NCBI RefSeq assembly: GCF_014648675.1
Contig: NZ_BMRO01000020.1
Coordinates: 13,914 to 77,913 of the forward strand
DNA: 64,000 bases
From: Actinomadura livida
GTDB taxonomy: Bacteria > Actinomycetota > Actinomycetes > Streptosporangiales > Streptosporangiaceae
Direction: 5' to 3'
Numbering within the stretch: the stretch's first letter is position 1; each line of letters starts with the position of its first letter. A program made the translations under genes and the position numbers. Below, piece after piece: positions 34,451 through 42,634 of this stretch. The notes below the pieces were generated by a model that had not been told where the DNA came from, did not search any database, and saw nothing but the letters and a program-made list of their open reading frames with translations.

Positions 34451-35071
34451 ATGGTCGGGTTGGTGTTGGTCCCGGTGGGGCTGGTGGTCGGCCTGCTCGC
34501 CGCGCCGCTTGCGGTGCCGTTCACCGGCGAGGTGCCGCGCCGCCGCCGGATCCTGATGGGCCTGGTCACGGCCGCTGTCTTCGGGATCCTCGGATGGCGC
34601 GTCGGGCCGGAGCCCATCCTGCCGGCGCTGCTCTACCTCGCCGCGGCCGGTACGCTCCTCGCCTTCATCGACGTCGCGGTCAAACGGCTGCCCGACCGTT
34701 TCACGCTGCCGTCCTACGGCATCGGGGCGGCGCTCCTGGCGGTCGCGGCGCCCTTCACCGAAGAGGGCATGCAGCGATTCCAGCACGCCCTCATCGGCAT
34801 GGTGGTGCTGTTCGTCCTCTACTTCGTCCAGGCGTTCCTCGCACCCTCGGGCATCGGAATGGGGGACGTGAAGCTCTCCGGCGTCCTCGGCCTCTACCTC
34901 GGCTGGTTCGGCCAGGACGCGTGGATGGCCGGCGTCCTGGCCACCTATTTCATCGGCGGCCTGGTCGGCGTCGGCCTCATGATCGTCCGGCGTACCCGGA
35001 AGGGCGAGTTCCCGTTCGGCCCCTACATGTTCGTCGGCACGCTCATCGCCGTCCTGGCGTTCGCCGGCTAG
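34451..35071 (+). CDS. tadV: Type IV prepilin peptidase (TadV/CpaA class)
   Basis: A 206-residue membrane aspartyl peptidase with about six helices. The two catalytic aspartates are D74 in FIDVAVKRLPDR and D139 in GMGD (136-139). It lacks the methyltransferase cysteines of PilD, as usual for TadV. It should cut after Gly in the leaders of Flp, the TadE proteins, the TadZ-TadE fusion and both giant Flp-headed proteins. ATG 34451 is preferred; GTG 34340 would add a non-membrane extension of 37 residues. Confidence 0.9.
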   Translation: MVGLVLVPVGLVVGLLAAPLAVPFTGEVPRRRRILMGLVTAAVFGILGWRVGPEPILPALLYLAAAGTLLAFIDVAVKRLPDRFTLPSYGIGAALLAVAAPFTEEGMQRFQHALIGMVVLFVLYFVQAFLAPSGIGMGDVKLSGVLGLYLGWFGQDAWMAGVLATYFIGGLVGVGLMIVRRTRKGEFPFGPYMFVGTLIAVLAFAG

Positions 35072-35131
35072 CGCGGCCACCCACCGCGGTCCACCGGCTT
35101 GCCGACCCGGTGAACGTCCGTGGCCACCGGA

Positions 35132-37303
35132 CTAGCCGCAGAGCTTCTTGCCCGCCCGGACCCCTCCGCCGATCTTGCTGAGGGGTGGCGGGGCGAGCCG
35201 CAGGCCGTTCTTCCCGATGACGAGCCGCACACCGTCCCGGACGGCGGAGTCGACCGTGAGGAGCACGTCGGGGACGTCCCGCGCGAGCGCCGACGCCTGC
35301 GCCTCCGCGGACTCCGCGTACAGGAGGCGGCTCTCGGGCTGCTCGGCGGCCTTCTCCACCTTCCGCGCCACCCGGTAGCCGCGCTTCCCGAGCTGCTTCA
35401 CGACTCGCCCGACCAGGGCGTCCTTGCCGCCCGCGTCGACGACGGTGACCTTCACGTCCTTCGGGCGGAGCGGTGCCTGCCCGCTCCCGACCGGCTTGGC
35501 GGGCTCCGCCGGCAGGTCGTTGTCGTGCCGGATCGCCTCGAACAGCGGCTGGGCCAGCTCCTCGTTCCACTGGACGCGGTTGGGGTCCGGCGCGTACCGC
35601 TCGACCGGCACGGTCACGAACCGCACCTGCCCGGCGCTCATCCCCTTGAGCCCGTCGGCCAGTTTCCGCATCGCCGACAGGCTCAGGTCGTCGTCCGTCG
35701 TCATCGACTTCGTCGCGGCCTTGAGGAACTTGTACGTCTTCGCCGGGTCGCTGAGCACCGAGTCGGTGGCCTTCTCCGCGACCGCCGCCATGAACTTCTG
35801 CTGCCGCTCGATCCGCTCCAGGTCGGACCCGTTCCCGAGCGAATACCTCGCCCGCACGTACCCGAGCGCCTGGTCGCCCTTGACGGTCTGCTTCCCGGCC
35901 TTCAGGTACAGCTCGGCCCTCGGGTCGCGCACGGGCTTGTCGACGCAGATCTCGACGCCTCCCAGCGCGTCCACCATCCGCTTGAACCCGGAGAAGTCGA
36001 CCTGCACGAAGTGGTCGATGTGGATCCCGGTGAGCGACTCCAGCATCTTCCACGTGCACGTGGGCCCCGCGAACGCGAACGCGGTGTTCAGCATCCCGAA
36101 CCGCGCCGGAACGGACCCGCCCCCGTCCTTCTTGCACGCGGGGATCTTCACCATCGAGTCCCGCGGAAAGCTGATCCCGACGGCCTGGTCCCGGTTCGGC
36201 GACAGGTGCAGCAGGATCGCGGTGTCCGACCGCGCCCCCGCCATCCCCGGAACGGCGTACTCGGCGTTGTCGCCCTCCCGGGTGTCCGACCCGATCAGCA
36301 GCACGTTGAGCGACTTGTTCAGCTTCTTCGGCCGATCGTCCCCAAGCTGACCCCCGACGTCCTTCTGCTGAATCCCCCCGACCAGATCCCGATAAAGCCA
36401 CCCGGCCCCGCCCCCACCAACGAGGAGAACGAGAACGACCCCGAACGCAACCCGCCGCACAACCTTCCGCCGCCGCTTCCCCCGCCCACCCCCAGAACCC
36501 CCCGCCGCACCCCCACCACTAGCCACCTCTCCCGCGGCCTCCTGCCCCCCAGCCCCCTCGTCCCCAGACTCCTCACCCCGGGACTCTTCGCCCTCGGTCT
36601 CCTCCCTGGCCTCAGCTCCGCCCGGAGCCTCCTGATAGGCCCACCGCAACACCGGCCCATCACTCGGACCGCCGCCGCTCGACTCCCCGTCCACGGGCTC
36701 TCCGCCCTCAGACGGAGCTTCCCGATAAGCCCACCGCAGCACCGGCCTGTCCTCACCGCCACTGCTCACCTCCCCACCCGCGGACTCCTCGCCCTCGGGT
36801 TCCGGCTCGGACGGACCTTCCCGGTAGACCGACCGCAGCACCGGCCCATCACTCTCACTGCCACCGCTCGGCTCCTTGCCCGTGGGCTCTTCGCCCTCGG
36901 GTTTCGGCTGGGATGGAGCCTCCCGGTAGGCCGACCGAGGCGCCGGCGCCTCACTCTGACTGCCGCTGCTCAGCTTCTCGCCCGTGGACTCCTCGCCTGT
37001 GGCTTCGGCCCCGGGCTCCGGTCCGGACGGGGTCTCCCGGTGGGGCAACCGAGGTGCCCCTTCGTCTTCAGCGGTCGCTGACGTACGCGCCTGCGTCTCA
37101 GGCGAGTCACCTTGCGGTGCCGTAGGTGTGCTCGCCGATGGGGCATCGGTTTCGGCTGAGGATGTGCTTTGGGGGGCGGCGGGGGCGAGGTCTTCGCGGG
37201 GGGCCGGTCGTTCGCCTTCGGCGGCGGCGGAGGTGGGCTGAGGGGTGGTGTGGGCGGCGTTCTCCCCCGCGAGATCGTCGCGGTCGGGGGTCTTGTCGCT
37301 CAT
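35132..37303 (-). CDS. LytR-CpsA-Psr cell wall ligase with long repetitive cytoplasmic N-terminus
   Basis: A 723-residue protein. Residues 1-275 are acidic and repetitive and would lie in the cytoplasm. A helix at about 285-308 anchors it. The exported LCP domain follows (NVLLIGSDTREG, ARSDTAILLHLSPNRDQAVGISFPRDSMV, DHFVQVDFSGFKRMVDALGGVEI, GYVRARYSLGNGSDLERIERQQ), with its conserved Arg and Asp residues. A LytR_C domain ends the protein. LCP enzymes attach glycopolymers to peptidoglycan. The acidic repeats could be a regulatory or interaction tail. Confidence 0.9.
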   Translation of the reverse strand: MSDKTPDRDDLAGENAAHTTPQPTSAAAEGERPAPREDLAPAAPQSTSSAETDAPSASTPTAPQGDSPETQARTSATAEDEGAPRLPHRETPSGPEPGAEATGEESTGEKLSSGSQSEAPAPRSAYREAPSQPKPEGEEPTGKEPSGGSESDGPVLRSVYREGPSEPEPEGEESAGGEVSSGGEDRPVLRWAYREAPSEGGEPVDGESSGGGPSDGPVLRWAYQEAPGGAEAREETEGEESRGEESGDEGAGGQEAAGEVASGGGAAGGSGGGRGKRRRKVVRRVAFGVVLVLLVGGGGAGWLYRDLVGGIQQKDVGGQLGDDRPKKLNKSLNVLLIGSDTREGDNAEYAVPGMAGARSDTAILLHLSPNRDQAVGISFPRDSMVKIPACKKDGGGSVPARFGMLNTAFAFAGPTCTWKMLESLTGIHIDHFVQVDFSGFKRMVDALGGVEICVDKPVRDPRAELYLKAGKQTVKGDQALGYVRARYSLGNGSDLERIERQQKFMAAVAEKATDSVLSDPAKTYKFLKAATKSMTTDDDLSLSAMRKLADGLKGMSAGQVRFVTVPVERYAPDPNRVQWNEELAQPLFEAIRHDNDLPAEPAKPVGSGQAPLRPKDVKVTVVDAGGKDALVGRVVKQLGKRGYRVARKVEKAAEQPESRLLYAESAEAQASALARDVPDVLLTVDSAVRDGVRLVIGKNGLRLAPPPLSKIGGGVRAGKKLCG
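36570..37010 (-). repeat. Imperfect repeats coding GPVLRWAYREAPSE-type units
   Basis: Four to five diverged copies of a unit of about 30-35 codons lie in the LCP gene, each with an Arg-x-(Ala/Val)-Tyr-(Arg/Gln)-Glu core inside an acidic Gly/Ser/Glu stretch. The unequal copy length suggests repeat gain and loss. Confidence 0.65.
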
Positions 37304-37481
37304 CGGTCCCGTTTCGGCGCGCGGGCCCCTGGTGGGGGGACGTGGGTTGTTACTGGGTCGTCAGTTTAGGGAGCGGGGTTCGAAGCCCCATCTGTTGGAC
37401 ACCTGACGTGCCCGGTTTGTTGACATGAGGGCGGAAAGTCGCGGTCGGTGGGCGGGGGACGGGTTCCGTACGATCGGTGGC

Positions 37482-38333
37482 GTGAACGCGGGGTGGGTGA
37501 TCGGCGGCCGGTTCCGCATGCTCGACCGGATCGGGGCGGGGGGAGCCGGGCGGGTGTGGCGGGCGTACGACCACGGGGACGGGCGGTACTGCGCCGCCAA
37601 GCTCGTCCGGCAGCGGGGGCCCACGTCGGTGCTGCGGGTCGTGCGGGAAAGGGCGCTGCGGCTGGCGCATCCGCATGTGCTGACCCCGTACGCGTCGTGC
37701 TCCGCCGATGACGACGTTCTCCTGGCGATGGATCTCGTCAGCGGGGGTTCCCTGGAGACGCTCCTCGGCGACTATGGCAGGCTGCCGCCGGCGTACGCGG
37801 CCGAGGTCCTGGACCAGTTGCTCGCCGCGCTGAGCCACATCCACGGGGCCGGGGTGGTGCACCGGGACGTGAAGCCCGCGAACATGCTGCTGGAGCCGAG
37901 TCCGGTGGGGGCGCCGCACGTCCGGCTGGCGGACTTCGGGATCGCGCTGGGCGACGACGGGATGCGGTTCACCACGACCGGCTTCACCGTGGGCACCCCG
38001 GGATACCTGGCCCCCGAGGTGCTCGACTGGAACCGCCCGGGGCCGCGGCAGGACCTGTACGCGGCGGGCATGGTCGGCTGGCGGATGCTGACCGGTGCGG
38101 GCGATCCCGAACCGCGGCAGCGGGTGGGGGAGCCGCCCGCGGGGGTGCCGCCGCGGTTGTGGGCGGTGGTCGCGTGGCTGTGCGCCGCCGACCCGGCGCG
38201 GCGCCCGGACGGGGCCCACGCCGCGCGGCGGGCGCTGGCCGTGTGCGGTCTCGAGCTGCGGTTCCCCGTCCGGACGCTGGACGGGGAACCCCTGCAGATC
38301 TTCGACCAGCTCGGTCCGCCGCCCCGGGCCTAG
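37482..38333 (+). CDS. Short soluble Ser/Thr protein kinase
   Basis: A 283-residue kinase that is almost only a catalytic domain: GAGGAGRVWRAYD, CAAKLV lysine, HRDVKPAN, ADFGIAL, and GTPGYLAPE. No membrane helix or sensor domain follows. GTG 37482 is chosen because TACGAT lies 7 nt before it, a leaderless promoter. The 3' end overlaps the convergent OmpA gene by 4 bp. Targets unknown. Confidence 0.88.
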   Translation: MNAGWVIGGRFRMLDRIGAGGAGRVWRAYDHGDGRYCAAKLVRQRGPTSVLRVVRERALRLAHPHVLTPYASCSADDDVLLAMDLVSGGSLETLLGDYGRLPPAYAAEVLDQLLAALSHIHGAGVVHRDVKPANMLLEPSPVGAPHVRLADFGIALGDDGMRFTTTGFTVGTPGYLAPEVLDWNRPGPRQDLYAAGMVGWRMLTGAGDPEPRQRVGEPPAGVPPRLWAVVAWLCAADPARRPDGAHAARRALAVCGLELRFPVRTLDGEPLQIFDQLGPPPRA

Positions 38334-39475
38334 GAACGGGCGGCCGAGATCACCACGCGGCGGTTCTTCGCGCGAGCCCGCGGATCGTCGGAGCCGTCCG
38401 GCCGGGTGTTGGGCGCGGCCGGTTTCGTCTCGCCGTAGCCGGTGGCCTTCAGCCGGGCCCGGTCGAGGCCGCCCTTGGTGGCGAGCCAGTCGACGATGGC
38501 CTGCGCGCGGCGTTCGGAGAGCGCCTTGTTGGACGCAGGGTCGCCCTTGGCGTCGGTGTGGCCGTCGACCTGGATGGGCGCGCCGGACGGGACCTCCTTG
38601 CGGATCGACTCGGCCAGCTCGGCGAGGGACTTCGCGGCCGCCGGCTTGATGTCGGCCTTGCCGAAGTCGAACAGGACGTCCGCCTCGATGTTGTAGGCGA
38701 TCTGGTCGTCCCCCTTGATGACCTGGCCCGGACCGGCGACGTACGACTTGAGGGAAGCCGACGGAACGCTCACCGAGGGGACGCTGACCGAGGGGACCGT
38801 CACCGAGGGGACGTTGACCGGCGGGACGCACTCCCCCTGGTCGTTGCAGGCACGCGGCCGGTAGAGCGAGGGCCGGTACAGGGACGGGCGGTAGAGCGAA
38901 GGCCGGTAGACGGACGGCCGGTACACGGAGGCGACGTACTGTCCCTCCTCGGACGGCTTGCTCTGGCAGACCTCCGCGACCGAGACCGCGGACTGGTCGA
39001 TCGCCTTCTGCGACTTCGCGGGCTCCTCGACCGGGGCGGCGCTGGCGCCGCCCGCCTGGACGCCGGGGATGCGGACCCCCGGGATCGCCGTGCCGGGGAT
39101 CGACGTCCCGGGGACGGCGACCGCGCCCAGGCAGGCGCCCGGGGCGGGCTTCTCCTCGACGCACTGCGCCGGGACGCGCTGGGCCGGGATGTCCACGCCG
39201 GGGATCGTCACCGCCGGGACCTTCTCCCCGCCGATCGTCGCCTCCGGGATGTGCACGGGGTCGGCGTGCACGGCGGGGATCTCCACGGCCTTGATCAGTT
39301 GACCGTGCGGGCACTCCGTCGGTTCGGGGCCGGAGGGAGACGGCGTCGCGCCGCCCGGCGTGGCGGGGGCGGTGGCGGCCCTATCGGGAGCTTCGTCGCT
39401 GCCCAGCGCGCCGCACGCGGTCAGCGCCAGGCCGGCGGTGACGGCGAGGACGACGGCTCGCAGTGCGTGCGGCAT
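38330..39475 (-). CDS. OmpA-domain lipoprotein with short pentad repeats
   Basis: A 381-residue lipoprotein (lipobox ALTAC). Residues 60-240 hold simple repeats: IPG-x-x IPG runs, SVYRPSLYRP runs (four copies) and VPSVTVPSVS runs, plus several cysteines. The C-terminal 130 residues are an OmpA peptidoglycan-binding domain (EADVLFDFGKADIKPAAAK, VDGHTDAKGDPASN, LSERRAQAIVDWL, RAKNRRVVIS). It probably makes a wall-bound stalk. Related to the next gene upstream, with which it is in an operon (7 nt apart). Confidence 0.85.
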   Translation of the reverse strand: MPHALRAVVLAVTAGLALTACGALGSDEAPDRAATAPATPGGATPSPSGPEPTECPHGQLIKAVEIPAVHADPVHIPEATIGGEKVPAVTIPGVDIPAQRVPAQCVEEKPAPGACLGAVAVPGTSIPGTAIPGVRIPGVQAGGASAAPVEEPAKSQKAIDQSAVSVAEVCQSKPSEEGQYVASVYRPSVYRPSLYRPSLYRPSLYRPRACNDQGECVPPVNVPSVTVPSVSVPSVSVPSASLKSYVAGPGQVIKGDDQIAYNIEADVLFDFGKADIKPAAAKSLAELAESIRKEVPSGAPIQVDGHTDAKGDPASNKALSERRAQAIVDWLATKGGLDRARLKATGYGETKPAAPNTRPDGSDDPRARAKNRRVVISAARS

Positions 39476-39482
39476 CGTGCGC

Positions 39483-40049
39483 TCAGCCCTTCTCATAGGT
39501 GATGTCGACGCGGCGGTTCTTGGCGCGGCCCTCGGGGTCGTCCTGGCCGCCCTTCTCGTTCGGGACGACGGGCTCGGTCTCGCCGTAGCCCTTGGCCTCG
39601 ATGCGCAGGGACGCCCCCTGCAGGGAGCGCTGCAGTTCGGCCTTGACCGCCTCGGCGCGCCGCTTCGAGAGGTCCAGGTTGTAGGCGTCGGTTCCGACGG
39701 AGTCGGTGTGGCCGGACACCTCGACGGTGCCGCGGACATCGCGCAGCCGCTTGGCGAGTTCGGCGATGCGCCGCTCGGCGGCGTCGGTGAGCGTCGCCTC
39801 GCCGAAGTCGAACAGGACGTCGGCCGAGATGCGCACGGTGACCTGCTCGCCGTCGTCTTCCTCGGTCTCGAGCGGGATGACCGCCTCGGACAGGTCGATG
39901 CCGCGCACGGACGGGGTCGTTTCGATGCCGCGCACGGATTCGGCGATGTTGGCCTCGGGGACGTCCGGGAGGTCCGGCGTGGCCCCGGCCACCGCCGGGA
40001 CGGCCAGGACCGCGCCCAGGACGGCCGTCAGGAGCAGGACTCGCCGCAT
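39483..40049 (-). CDS. Exported OmpA-domain protein
   Basis: A 188-residue protein with a cleavable signal peptide (ending near AGA) and an OmpA-like domain over most of the rest: SADVLFDFGEATLTDAAE, VSGHTDSVGTDAYN, LSKRRAEAVKAELQ, RAKNRRVDITYE. It starts just after the previous gene; GTG 40058, overlapping that stop as GTGA, is a possible earlier start. It should bind peptidoglycan outside the membrane. Confidence 0.85.
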   Translation of the reverse strand: MRRVLLLTAVLGAVLAVPAVAGATPDLPDVPEANIAESVRGIETTPSVRGIDLSEAVIPLETEEDDGEQVTVRISADVLFDFGEATLTDAAERRIAELAKRLRDVRGTVEVSGHTDSVGTDAYNLDLSKRRAEAVKAELQRSLQGASLRIEAKGYGETEPVVPNEKGGQDDPEGRAKNRRVDITYEKG

Positions 40050-40054
40050 GCCCG

Positions 40055-40633
40055 TCACCGCTCGACCGGGATGTTGCGGAACGTGGGCCACGAGCCGATC
40101 TGCACGTCCACCGCCTTCACGTTCTCCGGCGGGGCGGCGAACGTGAAGGAGAAGTTGCCGGTCTGGTTGTTGGCGATGTGCGTGAAGATGTCGTGCGTCT
40201 CCAACTCCTTGCCGCTGGAGTCCTTGACGACGACGTACCGCTTGAGGTTGACCGGGTCGATCAGCGAGGTCCCGAGGCCGTTCCTGCCGTTCAGCTCGTA
40301 GGGGTTGGGGTTGTCCTCGCCGCCCGGGGGGATGCGCGGGGTGAACTGCGTGAGGAGGGTGGCGAGCCTGCCCCGCACCTTGAGGCCCATGATCGCGATG
40401 TCGACCTTGGCCCCCGGCGCGATGGGGGAGTCGAACGTGCCCTTCGTCACCGGCTCGCCGGTGTTGTCGAAGCCGGGCTCGCCCTCCGCGACGGCCTCGC
40501 CCGCCGAGCCGCCGGACCGCGCCCCGGCGGACGAGGACTCCCCGCCCAGCGGCGAGCAGCCGGTCAGCGCGCCGGTGGCGAGCAGCAGCGCGGCCGTGGC
40601 GGCGGCGGTGGCCAGCCGAGTTGACAGGCGCAT
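40055..40633 (-). CDS. Lipoprotein with TadG/DUF4352-like beta domain
   Basis: A 192-residue lipoprotein (lipobox GALTGC). After a low-complexity Ser/Gly stretch comes one beta-rich domain (KVDIAIMGLKVRGRLATLLTQF, LIDPVNLKRYVVVKDSSG, GNFSFTFAAPPENVKAVDVQIG). This resembles small immunoglobulin-like exported domains, and the flanking domains of the OmpA lipoprotein at 18399. It is the first gene of the three-gene operon and faces an HTH regulator across shared operators. Confidence 0.7.
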   Translation of the reverse strand: MRLSTRLATAAATAALLLATGALTGCSPLGGESSSAGARSGGSAGEAVAEGEPGFDNTGEPVTKGTFDSPIAPGAKVDIAIMGLKVRGRLATLLTQFTPRIPPGGEDNPNPYELNGRNGLGTSLIDPVNLKRYVVVKDSSGKELETHDIFTHIANNQTGNFSFTFAAPPENVKAVDVQIGSWPTFRNIPVER

Positions 40634-40649
40634 GGTCGATCCTTCCAAG

Positions 40650-40744
40650 TTCGTCGCATATGCAAACGCCGCGGTACGTGGCACCATGGCGATGGACGCC
40701 ATGGCAGCGTGTGCGTCCGCGAATATAGCGTTTGCATTTGCGAA
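40650..40744. promoter_or_regulatory. Paired TTCG-N-GCAAACGC operators in the divergent promoter region
   Basis: The sequence ending GCATATGCAAACGC (40650-40669) recurs as its reverse complement GCGTTTGCATTTGCGAA (40728-40744). The AT-rich copies stand near the starts of the divergent genes. They fit a dimeric repressor, most simply the HTH protein encoded at 40765. Confidence 0.6.
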
Positions 40745-40764
40745 TCGTCAAGGGGTTGGTTCGG

Positions 40765-41358
40765 TTGGCCGTCGCCGAGGACACGGTGGTCCGGAATCGC
40801 GCGCTGCAGGCCGAGTGGTACGGCGAACCGCTCGGCGACCGCGTCCGCCCGCTCCTCGACCGGCTCGGGCTCTCGCAGTCCGGGCTGGCCGGCGTGCTCG
40901 GCCTGTCCGCGCCGATGCTGTCGCAGCTCATGTCCGGCCAGCGGGCGAAGATCAGCAATCCGGCCGTCCTGCACCGGCTGATGGCGGTCGAGGAGCTCGT
41001 CGCCGGGCCCGCGTTCGACGCGATGACCGCCGCCGAGATCAAGGAGCGCCTGGCCGAGATCAGGGCCGAGACGGCGACCACCACCTCGAACGTGCGCATC
41101 GCCGAGCGCGCCCCGGGGGCGGACGGCAAGGACCGGGACGGCGCGCCCGCCGGCCGGGGGCCCGCCGAGTCGGCCCGCCTCGTCCAGACCGTCCTGCGCG
41201 AGGTCGCCTCCGCCTCGGAGATCGAGGCCGCCGCCGCGCTCCTCGCCGACCGCTTCCCCGACCTCGCGGAGGTCCTGCGCGTGTACGGCAACGGCCGTGC
41301 GAGCGAGGCCGAGGCCCATTTCATCCGCAAGATCCTCGGCCACGCACGATCCCGGTAG
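40765..41358 (+). CDS. HTH (XRE-like) DNA-binding regulator
   Basis: About 197 residues. The HTH is at residues 25-75 (LGLSQSGLAGVLGLSAPMLSQLMSGQRAKISN). The C-terminal half is helical and may dimerise. TTG 40765 is chosen for its AAGGGG Shine-Dalgarno 9 nt away; TTG 40756 or 40732 are in frame. It starts inside or beside the operator pair, so it probably represses itself and the lipoprotein-OmpA operon. Confidence 0.75.
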   Translation: MAVAEDTVVRNRALQAEWYGEPLGDRVRPLLDRLGLSQSGLAGVLGLSAPMLSQLMSGQRAKISNPAVLHRLMAVEELVAGPAFDAMTAAEIKERLAEIRAETATTTSNVRIAERAPGADGKDRDGAPAGRGPAESARLVQTVLREVASASEIEAAAALLADRFPDLAEVLRVYGNGRASEAEAHFIRKILGHARSR

Positions 41359-41791
41359 GAAATTAGGCCTTCATTCAACCGTCACGTTCCGTCACCAGGT
41401 GCGGACCCGCCCGGCTCGCGCGCCGGGCGACCGAACGGTCATGCCCGGGTGCACTCGTCTCGATTCCGCTGAGCCATAACAACTGGTTATGGATGGCGGG
41501 CGGTGCCAAGGCGCCTTCCTGCAGCTAAAGTCTGTGGTCAGACTCACATGCGGGTCGGGCTGTTGTGTATGTCACAGCTCCCGGCAAGTGGCGTAGGGTC
41601 GCTTCGCTAGAAGCGCACACGAGGCGTCACCGCCCGCATGCGACACGGCATCCGGCCGCCATGCGGCCCGGCCGGGACGCATGGCCGACGGCCCGGACGC
41701 ACGGACCGGAGGCCGGGGCGCGGCGGCCGCACGGGTGCGCTCAGACCGTGGTACCGGGGACACGACGACCCGAGCTCAGGAGAGCCGAACG
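41359..41791 (+). promoter_or_regulatory. 433-bp leader region of the first sdh operon
   Basis: No gene is seen. TAGGGT at 41594-41599 could be a -10, which would give a leader of about 185 nt before the SdhC ATG. No clear -35 lies at the usual distance. A short stem (CTTCGCTAGAAG) follows it. I recognise no riboswitch. Confidence 0.35.
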
Positions 41792-42622
41792 ATGAGCACT
41801 GTGGAGGCGCCCGCGAAATCGCGCGCCCAGATCAAGGAACGCACGCTCCGGAAGGACAACTGGCGCCTGTATCCGGTGTCGATCTTCGTGATCTTCACCC
41901 TCTGGGTGGCGTACGCGACCGTACGGGCCTTCTGGGGCGCCGCTTTCTACGTGCCGCAGTTCCACTACCTGACGCCGTTCTACTCGCCGTGCTTCAACGA
42001 CATCTGCAACGACGTCACGGTGAACGGCCACACCGGCAGCGCGGCGCTGTTCGGGACGTTCCTGCCGGAGGGCACCCGCGGCTGGATCCCGTTCGCGGCG
42101 ATCTCGCTGCCGTTCCTGCTGCTGTTCCGGCTGACCTGCTACTACTACCGCAAGGCGTACTACCGCTCCTTCTGGCAGTCGCCGTCCGCGTGCGCGGTGC
42201 GCGAGCCCCACAAGAAGTACACCGGGGAGCGGCGCTTCCCGCTGATCGGGCAGAACCTGCACCGCTACTTCTTCATCGCGGCCGTGCTGATCTCCCTCAT
42301 CAACACCTACGACGCGATTCTCGCCTTCCACGGCAAGGACGGGGGCTTCGGCATCGGGCTGGGCACCGTCATCCTGGTCGGGAACGTGGTCCTGCTCTGG
42401 CTGTACACCCTCTCGTGCCACTCCTGCCGGCACATCGTCGGCGGACGGCTGAAGAACTTCTCCAAGAACCCCGTCCGGTACCGGATGTGGGGCTGGGTGT
42501 CCAAGATCAACCAGCGGCACGGCACGTACGCGCTGATCACGCTGGGCTCGCTGGTGGTGGCCGACTTCTACATCATGCTGGTCGCCAGCGAGACCATCTC
42601 CGACCTGCGTTTCTTCAACTGA
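41792..42622 (+). CDS. sdhC: Succinate dehydrogenase membrane anchor (Sdh1 type)
   Basis: A 276-residue protein with five to six helices. The loop AFWGAAFYVPQFHYLTPFYSPC near the N-terminus is the signature of the anchor of the mycobacterial Sdh1 group (Rv0249c type). Histidines in the helices (QNLHRYFF, SCHSCRH, NQRHGTYA) could hold haem or quinone. A CAGGAGAG Shine-Dalgarno precedes the ATG. The gene starts a three-gene operon with sdhA and sdhB. Confidence 0.85.
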   Translation: MSTVEAPAKSRAQIKERTLRKDNWRLYPVSIFVIFTLWVAYATVRAFWGAAFYVPQFHYLTPFYSPCFNDICNDVTVNGHTGSAALFGTFLPEGTRGWIPFAAISLPFLLLFRLTCYYYRKAYYRSFWQSPSACAVREPHKKYTGERRFPLIGQNLHRYFFIAAVLISLINTYDAILAFHGKDGGFGIGLGTVILVGNVVLLWLYTLSCHSCRHIVGGRLKNFSKNPVRYRMWGWVSKINQRHGTYALITLGSLVVADFYIMLVASETISDLRFFN

Positions 42623-42634
42623 GGCCAAGGAATC

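Noticed and set aside
8461..35071. Conjugation or type IV secretion element
   Set aside because: TadA, TadB, TadC, CpaB, Flp and a prepilin peptidase specify a Tad pilus; there is no relaxase, coupling protein or integrase.
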